Shown here piece after piece: positions 1-5,858 of a stretch of 7,399 nt of DNA. The translations under genes and the position numbers were made by a program. The stretch comes from Oscillospiraceae bacterium (lineage in GTDB: Bacteria; Bacillota; Clostridia; Oscillospirales; Acutalibacteraceae): contig CACYHJ010000129.1 of NCBI GenBank assembly GCA_902774165.1, forward strand, positions 1-7,399, written 5' to 3'. Each line of letters begins with the position of its first letter. The stretch's first letter is position 1. Below the pieces are notes generated by a model. That model ran no database searches. It was given only the letters and a program-made list of their open reading frames with translations, and was not told the DNA's origin.

Positions 1-505
1 AAAGAAGCTTATCCACCGGGAAGTACAGGAAGAACTGCACCGCCGAGCAGATCATGGTCGCCGCGTTGGCGGCAAGGCCGTCGCCCCATTTAAGATTCAT
101 AAATACGTCCTTGAGGGTGGGGTTCAGCCATGCGGAAAAGGCGATCAGCGCCAGGGTGAACACAATGTAGATCGGCAACGTCACGGCGATGTTTGCGCTG
201 GAATTGAAGGTCTTGTCCCGGTTGACGAAGAAGGAGACGATCTGCGCGATGATGTTCGCGGTATTGTTGACGATGAAATAGCCTACGCCGCCGATCTCCG
301 CCGCGCTGACAAAGACCCACCACTGAAAGTCCTTGTTCTGGGCATACAGGTCCTTGATGAACGGCAGCAGCGGCAGCAGGTTCAAAAGCGCGAACTGCAC
401 GATCATGGCGATCAGGCTGACAAAGATGAATTTGACGAAGGTCCACAGACCGGCGATTCCCTTGCCTTTTTCGTTTGCTTTGTTGTCGATGTCTTTCAGT
501 GCCAT
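1..505 (-). CDS. GtrA-family membrane protein, 3' end beyond window
   Basis: The frame read from the ATG at 505 is open for 168 codons to the window edge, so only the C-terminal tail is missing. Four hydrophobic segments are visible, at about residues 22-44, 64-93, 105-127 and 145-163. After the second comes an N-R-D-K-T-F motif (residues 95-100), the hallmark basic/aromatic motif of GtrA-like proteins (PF04138). Family members are small four-helix membrane proteins thought to move lipid-linked sugars across the membrane for decoration of wall polymers or O-antigen. The role here is inferred from the family; no glycosyltransferase is in view. The start is set by AAGGGG at 513-518, 7 bases before the ATG. 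The gene lies 57 bases after the stop of the upstream anchored protein, and no separate promoter is evident, so the two are probably co-transcribed. The N-terminal 20 residues are charged and probably cytoplasmic. Confidence 0.85.
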   Translation of the reverse strand, partial: MALKDIDNKANEKGKGIAGLWTFVKFIFVSLIAMIVQFALLNLLPLLPFIKDLYAQNKDFQWWVFVSAAEIGGVGYFIVNNTANIIAQIVSFFVNRDKTFNSSANIAVTLPIYIVFTLALIAFSAWLNPTLKDVFMNLKWGDGLAANAATMICSAVQFFLYFPVDKLL

Positions 506-541
506 AGCGATTCCCCTTATATATAATGGTATGGTCGCGCG

Positions 542-556
542 GCGGGTCCGTCCCGC
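542..556 (-). other. Small intergenic hairpin between the anchored protein gene and gtrA
   Basis: The gap between the two minus-strand genes holds a perfect 5-bp GC stem (GCGGG / CCCGC) with a 5-base loop. No T-run follows it on the minus strand, so it does not look like a full terminator. It could act as a weak attenuator or processing site, or be chance in GC-rich DNA. Confidence 0.25.
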
Positions 557-561
557 TGGGT

Positions 562-1842
562 TTATTTCTTCAGCAGCATGATCGAGTAGGCGCTGCCTTC
601 CGCGTCGGCGGAAACGGACATCATCGCCGCTCCGTCCGAAAGGATCATGGGGGAGAAGATGCCGGCGAATTTGTTGTTGTAATAGCAGGCCGCGCCGTCC
701 GTGACGGTGCCGAGGGCGAACGCCGCTTTTCCTTCGGATACGCCGCGCAGGAACACGTGTTCTCCGTCGGTGACGAACAGGTCCGCCACAAAGCGGTTTG
801 CGTTCTCCACGGAAAGGACCTTTTCGCTGCCGTCGGTCAGGCCGTAGACGGTGAAGGTCTCCTTGCTGATGATATAATCGCCGCTGCGGATATAATTGTC
901 GTAGCTGTCGGAAAAGCTTCTGACGACGGTCGCTTCCTTTCCGTCGTAGGCGATCAGGTCAAAGCCGTCGCCCTTTCTCTGCAGCGCCAGCACGCGGCCC
1001 TCCGCGTCAAAGGCGAACCAGAGGTCGACCACGTCCTCAATATAGCGGTTGTTGTCGCGGTTGTTCCCGGAGCCGCCCGCCATATAGATGTCCGCCATGT
1101 GGGATTTGGAATAAAGATGATACTGCCGGGAGGAGAAGAACAGGAAGTTCTCTCCGCAGCGCTTCACCGCGTCGTCGGTCAGCATGGTGTAGTCGCCGCG
1201 GTAGGCGCCCACGTCGTCAAAGGCGCGGTTGTCCGTCGAGAGGATGTTCTTCGCCTCGCCCGAGGAGGTGTTGAAACGGAAATTTTCCTCATATACTTTG
1301 TTGTTGGAGTAGAAATCTTCTTTTGTGGTGTCCACCAGCACAAGATAGGAATCCTCCGCCCCGTAAGCGTCCGGCAGCGCGGAGAGCTTGAAGAACGCGT
1401 AATCGTAGATATAGACCTCCGCGTCGGAGCTGTCGGTGGTGAACAGGCCGTAACCGGTGATCTGTCCGTCCTTCGAGGTGTAGCAGTGAATCTTCGCCGG
1501 GATCTTCTGCTCGGTGCAGACCACCGTGACGTCGAAGGCGTCCGACTCGCTCTGCTGGGCGATGGTGGTGCCGTCCACGGTATAGAATTTGACCTCGCCG
1601 TCCTTCGACATGGTGTAATAAACGCCGTCGATGTCGGTCTTCATGATCGGCACGGCGTTTTCCACCGACCCCTGCAGGATGCTCAGGTAGGCGTCTTCGT
1701 TCTCTTCCACTGCGGGCGGCGCGGTCGTCCCCTCGCTGCCGCCGCGGAAAATCCCGCCGATCTTGTCCCGCATGACGTAGACTCCCGCAAGGACGACGGC
1801 GACCAGCAGCAGCGCCGCCGCCACGACATAACTTTTTTTCAT
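562..1842 (-). CDS. Membrane-anchored extracytoplasmic protein of unknown function
   Basis: This 426-residue protein begins MKKSYVV and has one hydrophobic helix at about residues 5-24, followed by R-D-K. It then has a low-complexity Gly/Ser/Thr/Pro/Glu linker (about 33-48) and a large soluble region. That topology predicts an N-terminal anchor with the bulk outside the cell. There is no lipobox Cys. The soluble region has many short strands of the type 'V-Y-x-T-x-D-G' separated by acidic turns, rich in Asp, Tyr and Phe, resembling a beta-propeller-like repeat. No catalytic motif is recognised, and I do not assign a function. The start is supported by AGGGGA (1851-1856) 8 bases upstream and by a near-consensus promoter. 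The gene is followed after 57 bases by a GtrA-family gene, which suggests a role in envelope or glycopolymer biology. That is inference from context only. Confidence 0.8.
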   Translation of the reverse strand: MKKSYVVAAALLLVAVVLAGVYVMRDKIGGIFRGGSEGTTAPPAVEENEDAYLSILQGSVENAVPIMKTDIDGVYYTMSKDGEVKFYTVDGTTIAQQSESDAFDVTVVCTEQKIPAKIHCYTSKDGQITGYGLFTTDSSDAEVYIYDYAFFKLSALPDAYGAEDSYLVLVDTTKEDFYSNNKVYEENFRFNTSSGEAKNILSTDNRAFDDVGAYRGDYTMLTDDAVKRCGENFLFFSSRQYHLYSKSHMADIYMAGGSGNNRDNNRYIEDVVDLWFAFDAEGRVLALQRKGDGFDLIAYDGKEATVVRSFSDSYDNYIRSGDYIISKETFTVYGLTDGSEKVLSVENANRFVADLFVTDGEHVFLRGVSEGKAAFALGTVTDGAACYYNNKFAGIFSPMILSDGAAMMSVSADAEGSAYSIMLLKK

Positions 1843-1875
1843 CGGATAAATCCCCTTTTAATTATTATGATGTAT

Positions 1876-1904
1876 ATTATAACGCATGGAAAAATTCCCG
1901 TCAA
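1876..1904 (-). promoter_or_regulatory. Sigma-A-type promoter for the anchored protein-gtrA pair
   Basis: On the minus strand TTGACG (1904-1899) is followed after exactly 17 bases by a perfect TATAAT (1881-1876). Five of six -35 bases and all -10 bases match the housekeeping consensus. Transcription would start near 1869, about 27 bases before the ATG at 1842, leaving room for the AGGGGA ribosome binding site and little else. Confidence 0.75.
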
Positions 1905-1956
1905 CAAGTATTTCGTCTGTTCATATAAAATTTCATAAAATAAACAATTTATACGG

Positions 1957-1985
1957 TTTACAAAGGGAAAAGAATGTGATAATAT
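1957..1985 (+). promoter_or_regulatory. Probable promoter for the dockerin protein gene
   Basis: TTTACA (1957-1962, five of six to TTGACA) is followed after 17 bases by TAATAT (1980-1985). An overlapping alternative is GATAAT (1978-1983) preceded by TGT, which reads as an extended -10. Either would start transcription in the low 1990s, about 35 bases before the ATG at 2028. It diverges from the minus-strand promoter, with about 52 AT-rich bases between the two -35 boxes. Confidence 0.55.
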
Positions 1986-2027
1986 ATTACCATCAGTCAT
2001 TATATTTTCAGAAAAAGAGGTTTTACC

Positions 2028-3152
2028 ATGAAGGTTTTCAGAAAAATACTCTCCCTCTGCTGCGCGGCGGCGATCTCCTTTGCCGCGCTGACCCCCGCCA
2101 TGACGGCGGTGAAGGCGGACGCGGCGGCGGTCGCCTGGTATCCGAAGGGCGATTTCGACCTCAGCGGCAAGCTGCAGACCACCGACGCGCGGTCGATCCT
2201 GCGCATCGCGGCGTATCTCGACCCTCAGCCCGCCAAGACGAGCATCAAATTCGACGCGGCGGATTTTGACGGCGACGGCGTGCTCACCTCTCACGACGCG
2301 AGAATAGCGCATCGTGTTGCTTCAAAACTGGATACCGCGCCGACCGTGAACGCGAAGGCCGCTGCGCTGAAGCGTATTCAGGACGTCAACTTCCTGAAGG
2401 CCGCGCCGGACGAAAACCATACCAAGAGCTATGAGCTGACGCTGAACGAAGTTTCCTACGGCGCGATCGAGGTCGCGACGGGCATCAGCTTTACCGGCGC
2501 CATGATGTCGTCCCTGAAAAGCGATATCGAAAAAAGGAACACGATCACCAACAAGATCAAGCCCTCCTATTATCTTGACCGGCAGTATTATGTGAACCCG
2601 ACCTACAACAGCACCTACTACTACAACCTGCCCGTGTATGAGGACAAGGCCGTCGTGTTCCCCACGAATGCGACCACCGCGATCATCAAGAGCACCTCCT
2701 TCACCGGCTCTGCCGACGGATCCTACACGCTGCGGATCAACTTTGTCGATTTCACGATCAGGAAGAACAAGGCCGAAACCGCGAACCAGAAAATGCTGGA
2801 GAAGATCATTCCCGGGATTCATGACAGGGCGCAGCTGACGACCATGGGGACGGAGCTGCTGGGTTCGATGGGCGACGACGATACGATCGAGATCACGATC
2901 CACGACAGCACAAAATTCAAAACGTCGCTGTTCGGCAGCGAGAACACCTATTATTTCCAGAACGCCGTGACCGGCGCTTATCTGGAGTATAAGTTCAACG
3001 CCGCCGGGATCCCGGTCTCCGCGGTCTATTATTCGAAGCAGGCGATCCAGATCCCCGCGACAATCAAAATGGGAATTTCGGAGGCGACCTTCGCAATGAC
3101 GTCCTTTGAAGAGATCACCAACAATTATGTGTTTACCTACGCGGAAAAATAA
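2028..3152 (+). CDS. Secreted protein with N-terminal type I dockerin and unrecognised C-terminal region
   Basis: This is a 374-residue protein. Residues 1-30 form a signal peptide: a basic start, a hydrophobic core rich in Ala and Cys, and a probable cut after V-K-A. Residues 40-102 form a dockerin with two calcium-binding loops. Loop 1 uses D42, D44, S46 and D53; loop 2 uses D79, D81, D83 and D90. Each is followed by a helix of the dockerin type (ARSILRIA, ARIAHRVA). Dockerins bind cohesin modules on scaffoldins, so the protein is probably displayed on a cohesin-bearing surface structure; no cohesin is in the window. The remaining 270 or so residues show no glycoside hydrolase, esterase or peptidase motif that I recognise. 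They include a Tyr-rich stretch (nine Tyr within 181-204) and alternating beta-strand patterns near the C-terminus, suggesting a beta-rich fold that might bind ligand. The start is set by AAAGAGG (2014-2020), 7 bases before the ATG. A strong terminator follows, so the gene appears monocistronic. Confidence 0.85.
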   Translation: MKVFRKILSLCCAAAISFAALTPAMTAVKADAAAVAWYPKGDFDLSGKLQTTDARSILRIAAYLDPQPAKTSIKFDAADFDGDGVLTSHDARIAHRVASKLDTAPTVNAKAAALKRIQDVNFLKAAPDENHTKSYELTLNEVSYGAIEVATGISFTGAMMSSLKSDIEKRNTITNKIKPSYYLDRQYYVNPTYNSTYYYNLPVYEDKAVVFPTNATTAIIKSTSFTGSADGSYTLRINFVDFTIRKNKAETANQKMLEKIIPGIHDRAQLTTMGTELLGSMGDDDTIEITIHDSTKFKTSLFGSENTYYFQNAVTGAYLEYKFNAAGIPVSAVYYSKQAIQIPATIKMGISEATFAMTSFEEITNNYVFTYAEK

Positions 3153-3172
3153 ACAAAACACAAAACCGTGCC

Positions 3173-3208
3173 GCCGGGGCTTCGCCTGAAGCCCCGGCGC
3201 TGATTTTT
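3173..3208 (+). terminator. Intrinsic terminator of the dockerin gene
   Basis: A perfect 11-bp GC-rich stem (3173-3183 with 3188-3198) closes a 4-base GCCT loop. A TTTTT run follows at 3204-3208. It sits 20 bases after the stop codon at 3150-3152. Confidence 0.9.
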
Positions 3209-3219
3209 GTCCGCCCGAG

Positions 3220-3253
3220 AAAAACAACGGGAACGGCGGCTGCCGTTCCCGTT
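3220..3253 (-). terminator. Intrinsic terminator of the hom-lysC operon
   Basis: Read on the minus strand, a perfect 12-bp stem (3253-3242 with 3237-3226) with a 4-base loop is followed by GTTTTT (3225-3220). It begins 22 bases beyond the lysC stop. It faces the plus-strand terminator only 11 bases away, so both convergent units are insulated. Confidence 0.9.
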
Positions 3254-3275
3254 TCGGAAGATCGGTTTTCCCGGC

Positions 3276-3752
3276 TCAGGCCTCCGGGAAGAATTTCGCG
3301 TGGATTGCTTCGACGGCCTTGTCGGCGTCGGCGGCGTCGATGATCACCGAGATCTTGATCTCGCTGGTGGCGATCATCTGGATGTTGATATTGCGCTCGT
3401 ATAGGGCCTCGAACATCTTCGAGGCGGTGCCGGGGTGGGTTTCCATGCCTGCGCCCACGACGGAGACCTTTGCGACGCCGGTGTCGATCACGATTTTTTC
3501 CGGGTCGATCTCCGGGATCTTCGTGCTCAGCAGCTCGACGGCCTGTTCGCCGTCCGCCTTTGCGGTGGTAAAGGTGATATCCTTCGTGCCGTTTCTGCCG
3601 ATGGACTGCAGAATCACGTCAACGTTGATCTGCCTGCCCGCCAGCGCGTTGAAGATCTTGAACGCGATGCCGGGCGTATCGGGCACGCCGACCACAGAGA
3701 TGCGGGCAATATCGGCGTCCTTGGTGACGCCCCTCAAAAGCATTTTTTCCAT
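3276..3752 (-). CDS. lysC: Internal in-frame product of lysC: aspartokinase beta (regulatory ACT) subunit
   Basis: Codon 246 of the aspartokinase frame is an ATG (3752-3750). It is preceded by GGGAGG (3766-3761 on the minus strand) with an 8-base spacer, an unusually good Shine-Dalgarno sequence for the inside of a coding region. Initiation here would give 158 residues starting M-E-K-M-L-L and containing both ACT domains but no kinase domain. In Bacillus subtilis aspartokinase II and the Corynebacterium enzyme, a beta subunit of about this size is made from the same kind of in-frame start and forms an alpha2-beta2 enzyme with full-length alpha. The sequence evidence is the SD, its spacing and the domain boundary. 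That it is used here is inferred. Confidence 0.7.
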   Translation of the reverse strand: MEKMLLRGVTKDADIARISVVGVPDTPGIAFKIFNALAGRQINVDVILQSIGRNGTKDITFTTAKADGEQAVELLSTKIPEIDPEKIVIDTGVAKVSVVGAGMETHPGTASKMFEALYERNINIQMIATSEIKISVIIDAADADKAVEAIHAKFFPEA

Positions 3753-4487
3753 TCTGGTAACCTCCCTGACAACGGTGCCGGGCGCTCTCATCATGCTGGA
3801 GAGCACTTCCAGCTCCACATTATATTTTTTCGCCATTTCAACGCTGCGGTTGTTGAGCACCTGCGCGCCGAGCGTCGCAAGCTCCAGCATTTCGTCGTAG
3901 GTGATTTCCTTCAGCTTGATCGCGTTCGGGATCTTGCGGGGATCGGCGGTATAAACGCCCTCCACGTCGGTGAAGATCTGGCAGCGGTCCGCGTGCAGCG
4001 CGGCCGCCAGCGCGACGGCGCTGGTGTCGGAGCCGCCCCTGCCGAGGGTCGTGATGTCGTCGTGCCGGTTCAGGCCCTGGAAGCCCGCGACCACGACGAT
4101 GTTATTATTGTCCAGCGCGGAGCGGACGCGGGCGGTATCCACCGAGCGGATCCTTGCCGCGCCGTAGGTGGAGTTGGTGTTGAAGCCGGCCTGCCAGCCC
4201 AGCATGGAAACGACCGGGCAGCGCTCTGTCTCGATGGCCATTGCCAGCAGCGCGATGGAGATCTGCTCTCCCGCGGCCATCAGCATATCCATTTCCCGTT
4301 TGGACGCCTTCGGGTTGATTTCATGGGCTTTTTCGATCAGGTCGTCCGTTGTGTCTCCCTGGGCGGAGACCACGACCACCACCTGGTTGCCCTCGCGGTA
4401 ACAGTCGGTGACGATGCGGGCGACGTTGCGCACCCGCTCGGCATTCGCGACGCTGCTGCCGCCGAATTTCTGTACGATCAGACTCAT
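3276..4487 (-). CDS. lysC: Aspartate kinase (aspartokinase), alpha subunit
   Basis: This enzyme phosphorylates L-aspartate with ATP to give 4-aspartyl phosphate, the committed step toward lysine/diaminopimelate, threonine and methionine, in the cytoplasm. At 403 residues it matches the Bacillus LysC/Corynebacterium type of about 400-420. The amino-acid kinase domain covers about residues 1-230. It has K-F-G-G-S-S at 7-12, VVSAQGDTTDD at 39-49, GEQIS at 73-77, GRGGSDTSA at 149-157, and the nucleotide-binding segment F-T-D-V-E-G-V-Y-T-A-D-P-R at 172-184. Two ACT regulatory domains follow, at about 260-325 and 340-403, with the ligand-loop signatures V-P-D-T-P-G-I-A and E-T-H-P-G-T-A. Feedback control by lysine, or by lysine plus threonine, is therefore likely; the effector cannot be told from sequence. 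The start is set by AAGGAG (4494-4499) 6 bases before the ATG. It lies 82 bases downstream of hom and ends at a strong terminator. No lysine riboswitch precedes it. Confidence 0.96.
   Translation of the reverse strand: MSLIVQKFGGSSVANAERVRNVARIVTDCYREGNQVVVVVSAQGDTTDDLIEKAHEINPKASKREMDMLMAAGEQISIALLAMAIETERCPVVSMLGWQAGFNTNSTYGAARIRSVDTARVRSALDNNNIVVVAGFQGLNRHDDITTLGRGGSDTSAVALAAALHADRCQIFTDVEGVYTADPRKIPNAIKLKEITYDEMLELATLGAQVLNNRSVEMAKKYNVELEVLSSMMRAPGTVVREVTRMEKMLLRGVTKDADIARISVVGVPDTPGIAFKIFNALAGRQINVDVILQSIGRNGTKDITFTTAKADGEQAVELLSTKIPEIDPEKIVIDTGVAKVSVVGAGMETHPGTASKMFEALYERNINIQMIATSEIKISVIIDAADADKAVEAIHAKFFPEA
3750..3766 (-). promoter_or_regulatory. Internal ribosome binding site and start codon within lysC
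   Basis: GGGAGG at 3766-3761, an 8-base spacer and ATG at 3752-3750 lie in frame with lysC, at the junction of the kinase and ACT domains. The codons making the SD encode R-E-V in the linker, where the protein sequence is little constrained, so the motif may be selected for translation. Confidence 0.65.
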
Positions 4488-4501
4488 ATGTATCTCCTTT
4501 T

Positions 4502-4532
4502 CCGGCGCGCGTTTCCTCAGCGATGCGCCCGG
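4502..4532 (-). other. GC-rich hairpin in the hom-lysC spacer
   Basis: In the 82-base gap between hom and lysC, an 8-bp GC-only stem with one bulged base (4532-4525 with 4510-4502) encloses a loop of about 14 bases. It has no T-run, so it is not a standard terminator. It ends only a few bases before the lysC SD, where it could affect initiation or stabilise a processed lysC message. No lysine-riboswitch architecture fits in so short a gap. Confidence 0.35.
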
Positions 4533-4555
4533 ATATTGAAAAATCTCTACATTCT

Positions 4556-4561
4556 ATTATA
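4556..4561 (-). promoter_or_regulatory. Possible weak internal -10 element ahead of lysC
   Basis: A perfect TATAAT lies on the minus strand in the AT-rich part of the hom-lysC spacer, just past the hom stop. At a 17-base spacing the -35 position reads GTCACG, only three of six, and there is no TGN extension. It may be chance in AT-rich DNA or a secondary lysC promoter. Confidence 0.2.
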
Positions 4562-4569
4562 TTGCGGGA

Positions 4570-5802
4570 TCAATAATCCGTGACTTTCATGATCACCGGG
4601 TCGGCGATCCCCACGGTCTGCAGCGTTTTGCGCAGCCACGTTTCCGACGGGGCGTTCACGAGGAACGCCGCCTCGTCGGCGGGGGCGTTTTCCGCGAACA
4701 GAACCTTCACCGACTTCATGCCCGCGGTGGCGGTGCCGGCGCCGGAGCCGTCGGTCATGGTGCCGCGCACGTAGAACCTGCCGGGAACGGCGGCGCAGTC
4801 CGCCACATAGCCGGGCTCGCTGTCCGTCCAGCCGAAGATCCTGCGGCGCTCGGTGTGCTTTGCCGAGTCGATCACGTCCGCCACAACGGCGCTGGCGGTG
4901 GGCAGCTTGCCCGCGCCCCGGCCGTAAAATACCACGTCGCCGATGGCGTCGCCCCGCACAAGAATCGCGTTGAATACGTCGCTGACGCCGGCCAGCTGGC
5001 TGTGCTGATCGATCAGACACGGCGAGACCGAGATCAGAACCCTGCCGTCGGCGGTCTTCTTCGCGGCGCCCAGCAGCTTGATCACCATGCCCGCGTTGCC
5101 GGCGTAGGCCACGTCCCGCAGCGTGATGCTGCGGATGCCCTCGGTGTGAACCGAATCCGGGGAAACGTGCTTGCCGAAGCAGAGGGAGGCGAGAATGCAG
5201 ATCTTTCTCGACGCGTCGATGCCGTCCAGGTCCGCCGTGGGGTCTTTTTCCGCGTAGCCAAGTTTCTGCGCCAGCTTCAGCGCGTCGGCAAGCTCCATAT
5301 TCTCGCGGATCATTTTTGTCAGGATAAAGTTCGTCGTGCCGTTGAGAATGCCCGCCACCTCGGAGATGTCGTTTGCCGCAAGGCACTGGGTGATGGGCCG
5401 GATAATCGGCACGCCGCCGCCCACGCTGGCCTCAAACAGGAAGTTGACGCCGTTCTCCTTGGCCGTCGCCAGCAGCTCGCAGCCTTTTTCCGCCACCAGC
5501 TCCTTGTTGGAGGTCACGACGCTCTTGCCCGCCTTCAGCAGGGAGGAGACAAATTCATACGCCGGGTGCAGCCCGCCCATCGTCTCCACGACGATGCCGA
5601 CCGTCTCATCCTCAAGGATCAGGTTGAAATCCTTGATCATTTTATCCGCGTAGGGGCTGTCCGGGAAATCGCGGATGTCGAGGATGTACTTCAGCTCAAA
5701 CGGCGCGTGAAGGCTTTTTTCCGCTATCATTTCATGGTTTTTCGTAAAAACCTCCGCGACGCCGGAACCGACGACGCCGAAGCCCATGATCGCTATATTC
5801 AT
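4570..5802 (-). CDS. hom: Homoserine dehydrogenase
   Basis: This enzyme reduces L-aspartate 4-semialdehyde to L-homoserine with NAD(P)H, the branch toward threonine and methionine. It is a 410-residue cytoplasmic protein. The N-terminal Rossmann nucleotide fold has G-F-G-V-V-G-S-G at 7-14. T-S-N-K ends at the conserved Lys100. The catalytic domain carries the full family signature at 178-200 (A-x3-G-Y-A-x2-D-P-x2-D-L-x-G-x-D-x3-K). E185, D191, D196 and K200 match the spacing of the yeast active-site residues E208, D214, D219 and K223. The C-terminal portion (about 341-410) starts like an ACT domain (R-F-Y-V-R) but is only about 70 residues and lacks a clear P-G-V-L-A effector loop. A GGAG (5816-5813) lies 10 bases before the ATG at 5802, and an extended -10 promoter lies about 60 bases upstream. 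It is first in a two-gene operon with lysC; thrB and thrC are not in the window. Confidence 0.96.
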   Translation of the reverse strand: MNIAIMGFGVVGSGVAEVFTKNHEMIAEKSLHAPFELKYILDIRDFPDSPYADKMIKDFNLILEDETVGIVVETMGGLHPAYEFVSSLLKAGKSVVTSNKELVAEKGCELLATAKENGVNFLFEASVGGGVPIIRPITQCLAANDISEVAGILNGTTNFILTKMIRENMELADALKLAQKLGYAEKDPTADLDGIDASRKICILASLCFGKHVSPDSVHTEGIRSITLRDVAYAGNAGMVIKLLGAAKKTADGRVLISVSPCLIDQHSQLAGVSDVFNAILVRGDAIGDVVFYGRGAGKLPTASAVVADVIDSAKHTERRRIFGWTDSEPGYVADCAAVPGRFYVRGTMTDGSGAGTATAGMKSVKVLFAENAPADEAAFLVNAPSETWLRKTLQTVGIADPVIMKVTDY

Positions 5803-5822
5803 AAAAATATCACTCCGGTCTC

Positions 5823-5854
5823 AATTTATAAATTCCGAGTATATTTACAGTAAA
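5823..5854 (-). promoter_or_regulatory. Two small palindromes in the hom leader
   Basis: AATTTATAAATT (5823-5834) is a perfect 12-base palindrome just upstream of the hom ribosome binding site. TTTAC-A-GTAAA (5844-5854, plus strand) is a perfect 5+1+5 inverted repeat at the predicted transcription start. Either could be an operator. Both are AT-rich and could arise by chance, and no known regulator motif is recognised. Confidence 0.3.
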
Positions 5855-5858
5855 AATG

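Noticed and set aside
526..1938. A 470-codon open frame on the plus strand, longer than the minus-strand gene it overlaps.
   Set aside because: It has no ribosome binding site, an Arg/Val/His-rich composition with no recognisable domain, and lies antisense to a gene with a good promoter, SD and anchor helix. It is a GC-driven shadow frame.
2028..2066. Possible lipobox in the dockerin protein signal peptide (two adjacent Cys at residues 11-12).
   Set aside because: The residue before the first Cys is Leu, not Gly/Ala/Ser, and the Cys lie in the middle of the hydrophobic core. A V-K-A cleavage site at residue 30 fits better.
2322..3227. A 301-codon minus-strand open frame opposite the dockerin gene.
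   Set aside because: It would begin within the terminator region, has no SD, and is Arg/Gly/Asp-rich. The plus strand has a signal peptide, dockerin, SD and terminator.
4488..4569. Lysine riboswitch ahead of lysC.
   Set aside because: The gap is only 82 bases, with one bulged hairpin and no multi-helix junction. A lysine aptamer alone needs far more sequence.
3435..4583. Long plus-strand open frame opposite lysC.
   Set aside because: It is the antisense of a confidently identified aspartokinase, rich in Arg, His, Asp and Val, without SD or domain.
4547..5386. Second minus-strand frame within hom.
   Set aside because: It is a +1/-1 shadow with extreme Arg content. The hom frame is intact from start to stop, so it does not indicate a frameshift.
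4855..5853. Long plus-strand open frame opposite hom.
   Set aside because: It is the antisense of homoserine dehydrogenase with the same shadow composition. It even runs into the hom promoter region.
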